A DNA stretch of 64,000 nucleotides from Bradyrhizobium ottawaense (GCF_900099825.1 NZ_LT629693.1:7575001-7639000); one strand, 5' to 3'. Positions 1-9,404 are shown, numbered from the stretch's first letter. Notes: generated by a model from the letters alone, not told the origin. A program made the numbers and translations.

Positions 1-698
1 ATGCCTTGCGTGGTGGCGGCAACCGTGTCGGCGGCAATCCCGAGGTCGACGGTCTCGGCGCCCTCGGCGCGCGCCAGCGCGCGCAGCGCATAGCCGTTGG
101 AATAAACGATCTGCCCGGGGCCGGGGATGTTGCCCGGCATCACCAGCTCGTCGCCGGTAGCGAGCACGGCGACCTTCGGGCGGCGGCGGACTGCAAGCTC
201 CGGATAATTCATGCCGGCGGCGAGCGAGAGATCGCGGTCGGTGAGGCGGCTGCCGCCCGCAAGCAAAACGTCGCCCTCGCGGAAATCGACTCCGGCCGGG
301 CGGATATGGCGCCCCATGACGGCGGCTTCGGTGATGCCGATGTGGTCGCCTTCGACGCTGGTGTCTTCCTGGATGATGACGGCATCGGCGCCGTCGGGAA
401 CGACGCCGCCGGTGAAAATCCGCACCGCTTCGCCGGCTGCGACAATTCGCTCGAACGGGCGGCCGGCGGCGACCTCGCCGATCACCTTCAGCCGTGCGGT
501 GAGGTCACGGGCGTCGGCGGCGCGCACCGCATAGCCGTCCATCGCCGACATCGCCTGCGGCGGCTGGGTGCGGCGCGCGGCGACGTCGCGCGCCAGCACG
601 CGATGATAGGCGGTATCGAGCGCGGCCATTTCCTCGGGCAACGGGTCGGCGCCCGCCAGAATGGCGGCAAGCGCGTCGGCAACCGGCATCAAGGCCAC
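1..698 (-). CDS. moeA: Molybdopterin molybdenumtransferase MoeA (3' end outside window)
   Basis: Inserts molybdate into adenylylated molybdopterin, the last step of Mo-cofactor synthesis in the cytoplasm. About 232 codons are visible, beginning VALMPVADAL. The N-terminal MoeA motif QAMSAMDGYAVR lies near residue 50 and is followed by GEVAAGRPFE and EAVRIFTGGVVPDGADAV. The reading ends inside the start of the molybdopterin-binding domain (GDELVMPGN, then IVYSNGYALRAL). I chose the GTG at 698 because GAGGGAG lies 8 nt upstream; an ATG at 689 is the alternative. The gene continues past the left edge. The cofactor-synthesis partner moaC is about 9 kb away on the same strand rather than adjacent. 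Confidence 0.93.
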   Translation of the reverse strand, partial: MALMPVADALAAILAGADPLPEEMAALDTAYHRVLARDVAARRTQPPQAMSAMDGYAVRAADARDLTARLKVIGEVAAGRPFERIVAAGEAVRIFTGGVVPDGADAVIIQEDTSVEGDHIGITEAAVMGRHIRPAGVDFREGDVLLAGGSRLTDRDLSLAAGMNYPELAVRRRPKVAVLATGDELVMPGNIPGPGQIVYSNGYALRALARAEGAETVDLGIAADTVAATTQG

Positions 699-724
699 GG
701 GCGAAACTCCCTCAAATTCCAGAC

Positions 725-1366
725 TTAAATCCCGGGTGCGGTAATCCCGAGTGCGGTGAGTGCTTTTGCCACGTCATCCGTCGATGTCACGTGGACAGCA
801 GCCAGGCCGCGCGCCCGCGCGCCCTCGATGTTGGCGGCGACGTCGTCGAAGAACAGGATTCGCGACGCCGGCACGCCGATCGCCTTTACCACATGATCAT
901 AGGCCTCGGCGTCGGGTTTTCTCAAGCCGATGGTCGAGGACAGGAATATCTCGCGGAAGTGGCCGAGCACGTCGGAATACGTTCTCGAGAAATGCGCGAC
1001 GTGGGCCGGATTGGTATTGGAGAAGGCATAGAGCGGCATCCGTTTGGCGGCGTTTGCCAATAGCTGCGCGATGCCGGGCATCTCGCCGGCGAAGATCGCG
1101 TTCCAGCCCTCGAGAAACTGCTCGTCCGTGATGCCGATGCCAAGCGACGTGCGCAGGTTGTGGAAGAACGCGGCGTCGTCGATCCTTCCGACCTCGTGGT
1201 GCCTGAAACTGTCATCGACGACAAAGCGGCTGGCAAGCTCCGCCGGCGTGCAGCCGGCATGACCAGCCCAGCTTGCCATGACCTTGTTGAGATCGATGTC
1301 GAGCACGACGCGCCCGATGTCGAACAGCAGCACGTCAGTGGAGTGGGGGGCGAGCGGGGCGGTCAT
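725..1366 (-). CDS. HAD-superfamily phosphatase, YihX-like
   Basis: 213-aa cytoplasmic HAD-like hydrolase. Motif I is LLFDIGRVVLDID near residue 15, with the nucleophilic Asp first. Motif II is the Ser of FSNTN, motif III the Lys of GLRKPD, and motif IV is FFDD. The layout, including the N-terminal D-I-G-R-V-V in place of DxDGT and the sequence D-I-D-L-N-K-V, follows E. coli YihX (alpha-D-glucose-1-phosphate phosphatase) from end to end, so a small phosphorylated substrate is likely; which one cannot be read. It ends 26 nt upstream of moeA on the same strand and could be co-transcribed with it. Confidence 0.85.
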   Translation of the reverse strand: MTAPLAPHSTDVLLFDIGRVVLDIDLNKVMASWAGHAGCTPAELASRFVVDDSFRHHEVGRIDDAAFFHNLRTSLGIGITDEQFLEGWNAIFAGEMPGIAQLLANAAKRMPLYAFSNTNPAHVAHFSRTYSDVLGHFREIFLSSTIGLRKPDAEAYDHVVKAIGVPASRILFFDDVAANIEGARARGLAAVHVTSTDDVAKALTALGITAPGI

Positions 1367-1499
1367 GGCAGTCGTTTACAAAACTGGACCATTCCGGGCA
1401 ACGCCGGGGTGGCGTCAAGGGCGTCAGCCCGAACAATCCGGCGCTTAAGCCGGCGCGCGACCTGTGCTAAGCGTTGGCAAATTTGAGGAGAGTGATCGC

Positions 1500-1862
1500 A
1501 TGACAATCTTGAGCCGAGTCTTCAGCCGGGTTCCGGGCCTGGTCGCCCTGATCGCGTTGCTGGCAGTCGTCATGATTTTGCCCGCCTCGGCGCAGGACAA
1601 CCACGTTCAGAGATACGGCGAGAAAGACACGGAAAAGTCCGCAACCGAAAAAGCCGCCGAAAAGGAGGCCCAGAAGGCTTACGAGCGGTCGCTGGGCAAT
1701 ATCCCCGCGCAAAAAAGCACCGACCCGTGGGGAATTGTGCGCAGCGACGATGCGCCAAAGGCCGCCAAGGCCGCACCGGCGAAACCCAAGGTCAAGAATG
1801 AGGCCGCCAAGACCGACGCGACAAAGTCGGCCGACAGCAAGACCGGCGCCGCCGCGAAATAA
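1500..1862 (+). CDS. Small exported Ala/Lys-rich hypothetical protein
   Basis: 120-aa protein of unknown function. The N-terminus has Arg residues and a hydrophobic stretch (LVALIALLAVVMIL) ending in PASAQD, a typical Sec signal peptide with cleavage after ASA. The mature part is hydrophilic, with Lys/Glu-rich helix-forming sequence (KSATEKAAEKEAQKAYERS), a short DPWGIVRSDD segment and an Ala-Lys-Pro tail. The start at 1500 follows GAGGAG at about 1486. Rhizobial genomes carry many such small exported proteins; no named family is recognised. Confidence 0.75.
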   Translation: MTILSRVFSRVPGLVALIALLAVVMILPASAQDNHVQRYGEKDTEKSATEKAAEKEAQKAYERSLGNIPAQKSTDPWGIVRSDDAPKAAKAAPAKPKVKNEAAKTDATKSADSKTGAAAK

Positions 1863-1884
1863 CAGAGAAGACGCTCCCGGCCCT

Positions 1885-3054
1885 GTGCCGGGCAATGCTG
1901 TCACCCGCGGGGTCCGGGGCGTCGAGTTGCGCAACCGTATCGTGGTGCCGCCGATGCACCAATATTCGGCCATCAAGGGCTTTCCGACCGACTGGCACCT
2001 GATGAACGCCGGCAAGTTCGCCGCCGGCGGCGCTGGCCTCGTGGTGGTGGAATCGACCAAGGTCGAGCGGCGCGGCTGCGGCACCGTCGGGGATCTCGGC
2101 ATCTGGGACGATGCCTTTGTCGAACCGCTCAGCCGTCTCGCCAAATTCATCAAGCAGCAGAACTCGGTCGCCGGTATCCAGCTCGGTCATTCCGGCCGCA
2201 AGGCGCGCGCAACGCGGCCGTGGGAAGGCGACCGGCCGCTGCAGCGCTCGCCCGATATCGAGGATTGGGATGCCTGGTCGCCGGTGGCGCCGAGCGCGAT
2301 CGCCCATAGCGAGAAATGGCCGGTGCCGAAGGCGCTGGAACGCCATGAGGTCAAGGATCTCGTGCAGGCCTGGGGCCACGCGGCGCGGCGAGCGCATGAG
2401 GCCGGCTTCGACGTGCTGGAGCTGCACGGTGCCCATGGCTATCTCGTGCACCAGTTCCTGTCGGAGCGCTCCAACCAGCGCAGCGACGAATATGGCGGTT
2501 CCGAAGCCAACCGGATGCGCTTCATTACCGAAATCACCGAAGCGGTGCGGACGCACTGGCCCGATCACAAGCCGTTGTTCGTCCGCCTGTCGGTCGAGGA
2601 CAATGCCGGGTGGGGACCGGAACAGAGCGCGCGGCTGGCGAAGACGCTGAAAGCCAAAGGCGTCGACGTCATCGACTGCTCATCGGGCGGCATCACCGAG
2701 ATGGCCCCGATCCTGGGCAAGGAAATCAAGTACAGCTACCAGGTCCCGCTGTCGGAATACGTCAAGCGCCACGCCGATATTATGACCATGGCGGTCGGCC
2801 TCATCATCCATGGCGACCAGGCCGAGCAGATCCTGCGCGACAAGCAGGCCGATCTGATCGCGGTGGGCCGCGAAATCCTCAACAACCCGAACTGGCCGAT
2901 GGACGCTGCGCTGAAGCTCGGCGTCGACGGGCCGTTCCGCAACGTGCCGCCGCAGTTCGGCTATTGGCTCGGCACCCGCGCCAAGCGCGGTTTTGGTACC
3001 CAGCCCTCGACCTGGCAGAACGGGTTGCAGGAGGCGGGCAAGGCGATCCCGTAA
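1885..3054 (+). CDS. NADH:flavin oxidoreductase, Old Yellow Enzyme (YqjM-like)
   Basis: About 389-aa FMN enzyme of the OYE TIM-barrel family, expected to reduce activated C=C bonds with NAD(P)H. The core is clear: GIQLGHSGRKA, the substrate-binding pair in ELHGAHGYLVHQFLS, RSDEYGGS, FVRLSVEDN and phosphate-binding IAVGREIL. In the YqjM subclass the first barrel strand normally reads PMCxYS, with Cys modulating the flavin; here it is PPMHQYSA, with His in that place. The N-terminus is odd: the usual LF-P-F-L lead-in before GVELRNRI is missing, and the only nearby in-frame start is GTG 1885, 22 nt after the previous stop. AGAGAAG at about 1864 is the only ribosome-site candidate. Confidence 0.85.
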   Translation: MPGNAVTRGVRGVELRNRIVVPPMHQYSAIKGFPTDWHLMNAGKFAAGGAGLVVVESTKVERRGCGTVGDLGIWDDAFVEPLSRLAKFIKQQNSVAGIQLGHSGRKARATRPWEGDRPLQRSPDIEDWDAWSPVAPSAIAHSEKWPVPKALERHEVKDLVQAWGHAARRAHEAGFDVLELHGAHGYLVHQFLSERSNQRSDEYGGSEANRMRFITEITEAVRTHWPDHKPLFVRLSVEDNAGWGPEQSARLAKTLKAKGVDVIDCSSGGITEMAPILGKEIKYSYQVPLSEYVKRHADIMTMAVGLIIHGDQAEQILRDKQADLIAVGREILNNPNWPMDAALKLGVDGPFRNVPPQFGYWLGTRAKRGFGTQPSTWQNGLQEAGKAIP

Positions 3055-3062
3055 TCCCGCAG

Positions 3063-3089
3063 GATGGGTTGAGCGTAGCGATACCCATC
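3063..3089. repeat. Short palindromic repeat, GATGGGT...ACCCATC
   Basis: GATGGGT and ACCCATC arms flank a 13-nt interior rich in GAGCGTAGCGA. It lies just after the OYE stop codon and could act as an RNA hairpin at the transcript end. I recall this type (ATGGGT-AGCGAAGCGA-ACCCATC) as a common intergenic repeat in Bradyrhizobium; only this copy is obvious here. Confidence 0.55.
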
Positions 3090-3328
3090 ACTTTCCGTCG
3101 ACGCAAAATTGATGCGTTTCGCGAAGGGCTTAACCCTGTCCTGCGGCCTGAACGGATGCTGCTATCCGTCGAGGCCCGGCCGTCCGCCGGGACCTCCCAA
3201 AAGGTCCGTAATGGCCCGGTCATGAAGCGCCTTGATCCGACCAAAATGACGTTGTGTGCTCCGCCCGCCGGGTCAGGACGCCGATTCATGGGAATCGAGG
3301 CCGTTCATACCGAAAAGGACCGCTCGCG

Positions 3329-4660
3329 ATGCGCAAGAACATTACCTTTCTGCTGGGCACGGCCACGGGCGTTTGCCTGACCCTTCTGGTCGCCGGACCC
3401 CAGCAACTGGCAACGGCGGCCAAGGCTGCGGTCGAGTCCGGCACCTATTCGAAACTCAATCTGTTCGGCGACGTGTTCGAGCGGGTCCGCTCCGACTATG
3501 TCGAGAAGCCCGACGACAGCAAGCTGATGGAGGGCGCCATCAACGGCATGATCTCCTCGCTCGATCCGCATTCGCGTTACATGAATGCGAAGGGCTGGAG
3601 CGACATGCAGGAGACCACGCATGGCGAGTTCGGCGGACTCGGCATCGAGGTCACGATGGAAGACGGCTTCGTCAAGGTGGTGACGCCGATCGACGATACG
3701 CCTGCCGCCAAGGCCGGCATCATGTCGGGCGACGTGATCACCCAGATCGACGACGACGCCATTCAGGGCCTCACGCTCGACCAGGCCGTGGCCAAGATGA
3801 AGGGCCCGGCCGACAGCAAGATCAAGCTGAAGATCGTACGCAAGGGCGCCGACGCGCCGGTCGACGTTGCGCTGGTGCGTGAAGTGATCCGGGTGAAGCC
3901 GGTGCGCTACCACACCGACGGCGGCGATGTCGGCTATATCAGGATCACCAGCTTCAACGAGCAGACCACCGACGGCCTGCACAAGGCGATCGCGGAAATC
4001 TCCAAGGAAATCCCGCAGGACAAGCTCGCGGGTTACGTCGTCGATCTACGCAACAATCCGGGCGGACTGCTCGATCAGGCGGTCTCGGTGGCGAGCACCT
4101 TCATGAACCGAGGCGAGGTGGTCTCGACCCGCGGCCGCACCCCGGAGGAAACCCAGCGCTTCACCGCGCGCGGCGGCGACCTCACCAAGGGCAAGCCGCT
4201 CGTCGTGCTGATCAACGGCGGATCGGCTTCCGCCTCCGAGATCGTGGCGGGCGCCTTGCACGACCACAAGCGCGCCACGCTGATCGGCACGCGTTCGTTC
4301 GGCAAGGGCTCGGTGCAGACCATCATTCCGCTGGGCTCGGGCAACGGCGCATTGGCGCTGACCACCGCGCGCTACTACACGCCGTCTGGACGTTCGATCC
4401 AGGCCCAAGGCGTCGTGCCCGACCTCGAAGTGCTTCAGGTGGTGCCGGACGAGTTGAAGACCCGCGCCGAACTGCAGGGTGAGGCGTCGATGCGCGGACA
4501 TCTGGCGGCAGCCGAGGGCGCCGAGCAGACCGGTTCGCAATCCTACGTGCCGCCGTCTGAAAAGGACGACAAGGCGCTGACCGCCGCCTTCAACCAGCTC
4601 CGCGGCGTCACCGTGAACGCCAACGCGCCGACGGCGGCGAAGCGGCCGGTGCCGAACTAG
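3329..4660 (+). CDS. Carboxyl-terminal processing protease, S41 family
   Basis: 443-aa exported or membrane-anchored serine protease of the CtpA/Prc type, which trims C-termini of periplasmic proteins. An N-terminal hydrophobic segment (about residues 5-23, FLLGTATGVCLTLLVAG) is followed by a PDZ domain (about 100-185, with GEFGGLGIEV and AAKAGIMSGDVI). The protease core carries the serine region NGGSASASEI near 297-305, the general-base Lys of SFGKGSVQ (Lys326) and the Gln four residues later. All catalytic positions look intact. Alphaproteobacterial ctpA is often near a murein hydrolase gene, but none is adjacent here. The start at 3329 was preferred because the signal segment begins there. 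Confidence 0.93.
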   Translation: MRKNITFLLGTATGVCLTLLVAGPQQLATAAKAAVESGTYSKLNLFGDVFERVRSDYVEKPDDSKLMEGAINGMISSLDPHSRYMNAKGWSDMQETTHGEFGGLGIEVTMEDGFVKVVTPIDDTPAAKAGIMSGDVITQIDDDAIQGLTLDQAVAKMKGPADSKIKLKIVRKGADAPVDVALVREVIRVKPVRYHTDGGDVGYIRITSFNEQTTDGLHKAIAEISKEIPQDKLAGYVVDLRNNPGGLLDQAVSVASTFMNRGEVVSTRGRTPEETQRFTARGGDLTKGKPLVVLINGGSASASEIVAGALHDHKRATLIGTRSFGKGSVQTIIPLGSGNGALALTTARYYTPSGRSIQAQGVVPDLEVLQVVPDELKTRAELQGEASMRGHLAAAEGAEQTGSQSYVPPSEKDDKALTAAFNQLRGVTVNANAPTAAKRPVPN

Positions 4661-4762
4661 GTCGTGAACCGATAAATCCGCAGGGCGGACGCTGCATCAA
4701 GGTCCGTCATGCCCCGATCACCTGCATGGCGGCGAAACGACGTTATGCGCTACAACCGGACG

Positions 4763-5746
4763 TCATTCGATCACTTCGTCGGCCCGCACCAGAAACGATT
4801 CCGGAATAATTAGTCCAAGCGCTTTTGCCGTTTTGAGGTTGACAACCAATTCGAACTTTGTCGGTTGCTGAATTGGCAAATCGCTCGGCCTTGTACCTTT
4901 TAGAATGCGATCGACATACCCGGCGGCGCGTTTGTACAGTTCGATGTTATCAAACCCGTAGGACACCAAGCCGCCCACCGTTGCGAAATACCGGAGTGGG
5001 TAAACCGCTGGCAGGCGGTGCAAAGCTGCGAGAGCAACAATCTCTACGCGATAAGTGGCAGTAAATGCATTAGGCAGCACGATCATGCCGCCATTCGCCT
5101 CTTTGGCAAACTCCCCCAGCCCGCGCTCTACCTCTGCGATTGTGCGCGCGCCAATCGGAACCATCTGCACACCCACCGAGCGGGCGAAGACTTCGCCTTC
5201 TCGCAGGTATCCGGCCGATGACGGATCGTCAGGGCTGTGAACCACCGCCACGCGCACGACCTCAGGAGCAATCTCCTTAACGGTCGCCAACCACTTCCCA
5301 GCCGTTGCATATTCAAAGCTTGTGAAGCCGGTGATATTGCCGCTCGGATGCGCGAGACTGGTAACCAGTCCACTACCTAGCGGCTCGACCACTTGAACAA
5401 AAACGATCGGAATGGATTGGGTCGCCCGCTGCATTGCCACGAACGCAACTGTAGTGACGGCCAGAATGATGTCCTGGTTGAGCTCAGCCAGCTCGGCCGC
5501 ATAGGTCCGGGCGGCGTCCGCATCGCCTGCGGCCCAACGCACCTCAATTTGTGCGTTCGAGCCATCAGTCCAGCCCAACGCCTGAAGCCCCCGAAGAAAG
5601 GACGTGAGACGGGCTTGCCCCTCGGCATCGTTGGCGACCCCCATCAACACGCCGATGCGCTTCATCCGCCCGGGCTGCTGTGCGCCCACCCTGACGGGAA
5701 GGAGGGTTGCCGCGACAACACCGGTGATGAACTTGCGCCGTCGCAT
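4763..5746 (-). CDS. ABC transporter substrate-binding protein (PF04392-like)
   Basis: 327-aa periplasmic binding protein of the TrpX/YnjB-like ABC_sub_bind family, abundant in Bradyrhizobium. The N-terminus MRRRKFITGVVAATLLP looks like a twin-arginine or Sec signal ending at VGAQQ, followed by the family opening RIGVLMGVANDAEGQAR. Later blocks ADQDI-like LNQDIILAV, SIPIVFV, HPSGNITGF and RADEVIE at the C-terminus fit the family. No permease or ATPase gene is nearby, so it is an orphan binding protein and its ligand is unknown. Confidence 0.85.
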   Translation of the reverse strand: MRRRKFITGVVAATLLPVRVGAQQPGRMKRIGVLMGVANDAEGQARLTSFLRGLQALGWTDGSNAQIEVRWAAGDADAARTYAAELAELNQDIILAVTTVAFVAMQRATQSIPIVFVQVVEPLGSGLVTSLAHPSGNITGFTSFEYATAGKWLATVKEIAPEVVRVAVVHSPDDPSSAGYLREGEVFARSVGVQMVPIGARTIAEVERGLGEFAKEANGGMIVLPNAFTATYRVEIVALAALHRLPAVYPLRYFATVGGLVSYGFDNIELYKRAAGYVDRILKGTRPSDLPIQQPTKFELVVNLKTAKALGLIIPESFLVRADEVIE

Positions 5747-6152
5747 GGAGTCCTCGGATGAAACGCCTCATCAAGGTCCAGAGCCTAGCATTTTGCTATA
5801 GGACAGCCGGTAATAATGGGCAAGCAATCGGACCCGCACGCTGGAACCTAAGTCCGCTCCGGGGCAATCGCTACCGGGACGAACCGGCGGCCTGCGCCCT
5901 CTGATTTCGAGGGTGAGGTTTTCTTTCAAGCCTCGGGCGGATCACGCCGCGAGAATGGTTTCCGCTGTCATCGTCCGCCTTGTGCGCGATTGCGCACTGG
6001 GGCGGACGATCAAGTATTCCAGAGACGGCAGTGATGGAATCGATGAGCCGCGGCGTACTGGATCCCCCGCATGCAAGGGGGACGACAGTCGTGTGTGAGG
6101 AGATGGATTGCTGCCGCCTTCGCTCGCAATGACGATCATGCTCGACGCGACC
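5747..6152. other. Gene-free 406-bp region with degraded repeat sequence
   Basis: No credible gene. The first part is the promoter side of the binding-protein gene. From about 5892 the sequence is repeat-derived: GCGCCCTCTGATTTCGAGGG followed by a pattern ending CGCCGCGAGAATGG, which recurs near 54,587. Then come a TGGATCCCCCGCATGCAAGGGG palindromic stretch and the end of a TGGATTGCT...CTCGCAATGACG repeat at about 6104-6136. Confidence 0.6.
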
Positions 6153-8879
6153 TCAAGCGCTGCGTGCGACCGGCTTGCGCTTGCGGGCCGGACGCGCGGC
6201 CAAAGGGTCTTGCCGGTGCGTCGTCAGCAATGGCCTGATGTCGGCCGCGGGCTTCGGCGGACTGAACAGGTAGCCCTGCATTTCCGAACAACCGAGCGCA
6301 CGCAGCAATTCGCGCTGCTGTTCGGTCTCGACGCCTTCGGCCGTTGTCGTCATGCGGCGGTCGGCGGCGATGTTGACCACGGCCTGGACGATCGAGGACG
6401 AGCCTTCCGGCGACGCGAGGTCGGTGACGAAGCAGCGGTCGATCTTGATCTTGTCGAACGGAAAACGCTGCAGATAGCTCAGCGAGGAATAGCCGGTGCC
6501 GAAATCGTCGAGCGCGATCCGCACGCCGATGTCGCGAAGCTGGTGCAGGATGGCAAGCGCGGCATCATCGTCGCGGATCAGCACGGCTTCGGTGATTTCG
6601 AGTTCCAGCCGGCTGGCGGCAAGGCCCGATGCGGCCAGTGCGGTGATGACCTTCAGCGCCAGCGTGCCGCTCTTGAACTGCACCGGCGAGACGTTGACCG
6701 CGAGCTTGACATGGTCGGGCCAGGTCGCGGCCTCGCGGCAGGCGGTGGTCAGCACCCATTCGCCGAGCTGGTTGATGAGGCCGGTTTCCTCGGCGATCGG
6801 GATGAAATCGGCCGGCGAGATCATGCCGCGCTGCGGATGGCGCCAGCGCAGCAGCGCCTCGCAGCCGGTAATGCTGTTGTCCTGCAGGCTGAGGCAGGGC
6901 TGGTAGTAGACCTCGAAGCCGCCATCCGTGATCGCCTGGCGCAGGTCGGTTTCCAGGACGCGGCGGGCGCGGACCTCGGCTTCCATGGCAGGTTCGAAGA
7001 AACGGGAGGTGCGGCGGCCGGCGGCCTTGGCTGCGTACATCGCCAGATCGGCATTCTTGAGGATCTGATCGAGATCGGATCCGTCCTGCGGCGCCAGCGC
7101 GATGCCGATAGAGGCGTCGGTGGTCACCTGATGGCCGAGGCATTCATAGGGCGTACGGATCGTCTCGAAGATGCGGTTGACGAGTTCGCTGACGTCGGCG
7201 GCGCTCTTGACGCCGGTCTGAACGATGGCGAACTCGTCGCCGCCGAGCCTCGCCACGAAATCGGTTTCGCGCACGCAGGCGCCGAGGCTGACCGCCACCG
7301 ATTTCAGCAGTTCGTCGCCGATCATGTGTCCGAGCGAGTCGTTGACGCTCTTGAATTCGTCGATGTCGATATAGAGCACGGCCAGTTGCTGGCCGGGCGC
7401 GGCATGCGGCAGTTCGCGCTTGAGCTGTTCGTGGAACAGCGCGCGGTTCGGCAGGTCGGTCAGCGCGTCGTAATGGGCGAGGTGGGTGATGCGTTCCTCG
7501 GCGCGCCGGCGCTCGGTCACGTCTTCATGGGTCACCACCCAGCCGCCGTCCGCGAGCGGCTCGTTGACGACCTGGATCGAGCGCCCGTCGGGCGTGGCGA
7601 TGACCATCACGTTCCGGTGCGCGACGTCGCGCAGCACCAGCCGGACATAACGGTCGACATCGCCGTCAAAGGAGCCGGTCTGCTCGCGGTGGGCGATGAC
7701 GTCGTGGAAACTGCAGCCCGGCTTGATGACCTCGGCCGACAGGCCGTACATCTCGATATAGCGCTGGTTGCAGATGACGAGCCGCTGGGCTGAATCGAAC
7801 AGCAGCAGGCCTTGCGTCATGTTGTTGACGGCGGTGTCGAGACGCTGCTTTTCCAGCGTCAACCGCTGCTGCGACGCACGGTGTTGCTGCGAAAGCTTGC
7901 GCACCGCCAGAAACAGCAGCGCCGATATGGCCAGCACCGAGAGGCCTGCCACCACGATCAGCATGGTGATCTGCTCGCGCCAGTCTGCGAGGGCCGCGGC
8001 GGTCGTCGTCGCCGCGACGATCACAATTGGAAAGTTCGTCAGCGCGCGCGAGGAAATCAGCCGGTCCTTGCCGTCGATCGGACTGGTGAGGCGGGACGTG
8101 CTGTGGGGCAGATCGAACACCTGCAGCTGGCTGGCCGCGCCGGCCTTGAAGTTCTTGCCGATCATCTCGTCGACATGGGGATAGCGGGCAAGCAGCGTGC
8201 CGTCGCGGTGGTGCATGGCTATGGCCGCACCGCTTCCGAGCGCCACGCTCGCGAAGAATTTTTCGAAATTGACCGGTTCGATGCCGCGCCCGATGACGCC
8301 GAGGAACTCGCCGTTGGGAGCGCTGACCTTGCGGGCGATCACTGTGGTCCAGACGCCGGTGATGCGGCTGTAGACCGGCTCGATCAGCATGGCGGGCGAT
8401 TGCGGGTCGGACTTGAAGGTCTTGAAGTAGGACCGGTCCGCGACGCTGACCGCGGGCACCGGCCAGGCGGCCGAGGCGTTGATCAGTCTGCCGTCGGCGT
8501 CGAAGACGTTGACGCCGCCGACATAGGACAGCGCATCCATCTTGGACTTGAGCATCAGGTGGATTTCCTGGCTCGACATCCGGCGCTGGTAGTTCTCCGC
8601 GGTAGCGATACCGCTGGCCCGCATGAAGGTGATGAGGTCCTTCTGGACGACCTCGAAGTCTTCGAGCTGCTGGTCGAAATGGCGGGCCAGCAGCAGCACG
8701 GTATTTTCCAGTTCGCGCTCGCTGTTACGCAGCGCGCGCTCGCGAAAATTGCCTGCCATCAGGGTCGCGCCGATCGCAATCGCTGATATCAGCAGGATGC
8801 CGCCCAGGATCAGCCAGCGGATCGGGCCGCCGCGGAAGGCGGCAGCAATCTTGAAAGAACTTATGCCGGTCGAATCCAT
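6153..8879 (-). CDS. Bifunctional GGDEF-EAL protein with periplasmic sensor and PAS
   Basis: 908-aa inner-membrane protein that should make and/or degrade cyclic-di-GMP. In order: TM1 at about 22-42, a periplasmic dCACHE-like sensor (about 60-295, with DADGRLINAS and VADRSYFKTF), TM2 at about 305-327, a PAS domain (about 345-460), GGDEF (about 465-625) and EAL (about 640-890). The cyclase signature is intact (ARLGGDEFAIV), with an RETD inhibitory site five residues before it. The phosphodiesterase residues are intact (CEALLRW, ELEITEAVLI, LDDFGTGYSSL, AEGVETEQQ). I used ATG 8879, just before the first membrane helix; an in-frame start at 8978 would add 33 unremarkable residues. It stands alone. 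Confidence 0.93.
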   Translation of the reverse strand: MDSTGISSFKIAAAFRGGPIRWLILGGILLISAIAIGATLMAGNFRERALRNSERELENTVLLLARHFDQQLEDFEVVQKDLITFMRASGIATAENYQRRMSSQEIHLMLKSKMDALSYVGGVNVFDADGRLINASAAWPVPAVSVADRSYFKTFKSDPQSPAMLIEPVYSRITGVWTTVIARKVSAPNGEFLGVIGRGIEPVNFEKFFASVALGSGAAIAMHHRDGTLLARYPHVDEMIGKNFKAGAASQLQVFDLPHSTSRLTSPIDGKDRLISSRALTNFPIVIVAATTTAAALADWREQITMLIVVAGLSVLAISALLFLAVRKLSQQHRASQQRLTLEKQRLDTAVNNMTQGLLLFDSAQRLVICNQRYIEMYGLSAEVIKPGCSFHDVIAHREQTGSFDGDVDRYVRLVLRDVAHRNVMVIATPDGRSIQVVNEPLADGGWVVTHEDVTERRRAEERITHLAHYDALTDLPNRALFHEQLKRELPHAAPGQQLAVLYIDIDEFKSVNDSLGHMIGDELLKSVAVSLGACVRETDFVARLGGDEFAIVQTGVKSAADVSELVNRIFETIRTPYECLGHQVTTDASIGIALAPQDGSDLDQILKNADLAMYAAKAAGRRTSRFFEPAMEAEVRARRVLETDLRQAITDGGFEVYYQPCLSLQDNSITGCEALLRWRHPQRGMISPADFIPIAEETGLINQLGEWVLTTACREAATWPDHVKLAVNVSPVQFKSGTLALKVITALAASGLAASRLELEITEAVLIRDDDAALAILHQLRDIGVRIALDDFGTGYSSLSYLQRFPFDKIKIDRCFVTDLASPEGSSSIVQAVVNIAADRRMTTTAEGVETEQQRELLRALGCSEMQGYLFSPPKPAADIRPLLTTHRQDPLAARPARKRKPVARSA

Positions 8880-9051
8880 CGAAAGGGTCGCTGTCTGGAG
8901 GGAACTCCGGCAGCAGAGTTCTCTCAGCGTCCGGCCCGTCATCAACGTAGCGCGGCGAGATGGAGTTGACGTTAGCAAGTCTGGTTAATGAAACGTTATC
9001 CCGGTTGCCGCTGTGGCTTTGCGGCCCGCCTGCCATACAGGACCAGCGTCG

Positions 9052-9312
9052 TCACTGCACGCGGGGCGTGGATGCGCGCGATCGCTTCCTGACGACGCCG
9101 GCCGTTGGGTCGGCGCCGGCGATAGCGTTGCCCTGGCTGAGGCGGCGCTGATAGTCGCCGGTGTAGGGATTGCCCGGTCCCTTGTTCTGGCAATTGGCGT
9201 TTGGATAGAAGAACGCACAGTAGCCGGGCTCGGAGATAACCTGCTGTGCCGTCGCGGGTCCGGCGATCACGGCTAACGCGGCGGCGACGCTGAGAAGCCT
9301 GCAAGTAGACAT
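9052..9312 (-). CDS. Tiny exported protein with EPGYCA-x-FYPNA-x-C motif (copy 1)
   Basis: 86-aa protein of unknown function. A 22-residue signal peptide (STCRLLSVAAALAVIAGPATAQ) is followed by the motif EPGYCAFFYPNANC and KGPGNPYTGDYQ, then a basic tail. GAGGAGAAATCC directly precedes the ATG at 9312, a strong ribosome site. The next gene on the same strand (9405-9680) encodes the same motif, so the two are diverged tandem paralogues. The paired cysteines suggest a small disulfide-bonded periplasmic or secreted fold. No function is recognised. Confidence 0.7.
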   Translation of the reverse strand: MSTCRLLSVAAALAVIAGPATAQQVISEPGYCAFFYPNANCQNKGPGNPYTGDYQRRLSQGNAIAGADPTAGVVRKRSRASTPRVQ

Positions 9313-9404
9313 CGGATTTCTCCTCGTGAAGGTCCACAAGAGACAACAACCCCGCCGGCGCGTGCGGCATTCCGCGCTGCGCCGGTCACACAACCGTTAC
9401 AAGG

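Noticed and set aside
6108..7793. Plus-strand open frame of 561 codons
   Set aside because: Antisense to the GGDEF-EAL gene.
8961..9000. TTAACCAGACTTGCTAA as a CtrA-type site upstream of the GGDEF-EAL gene
   Set aside because: The spacing between half-sites is 9, not 7, and the second half is CTAA.
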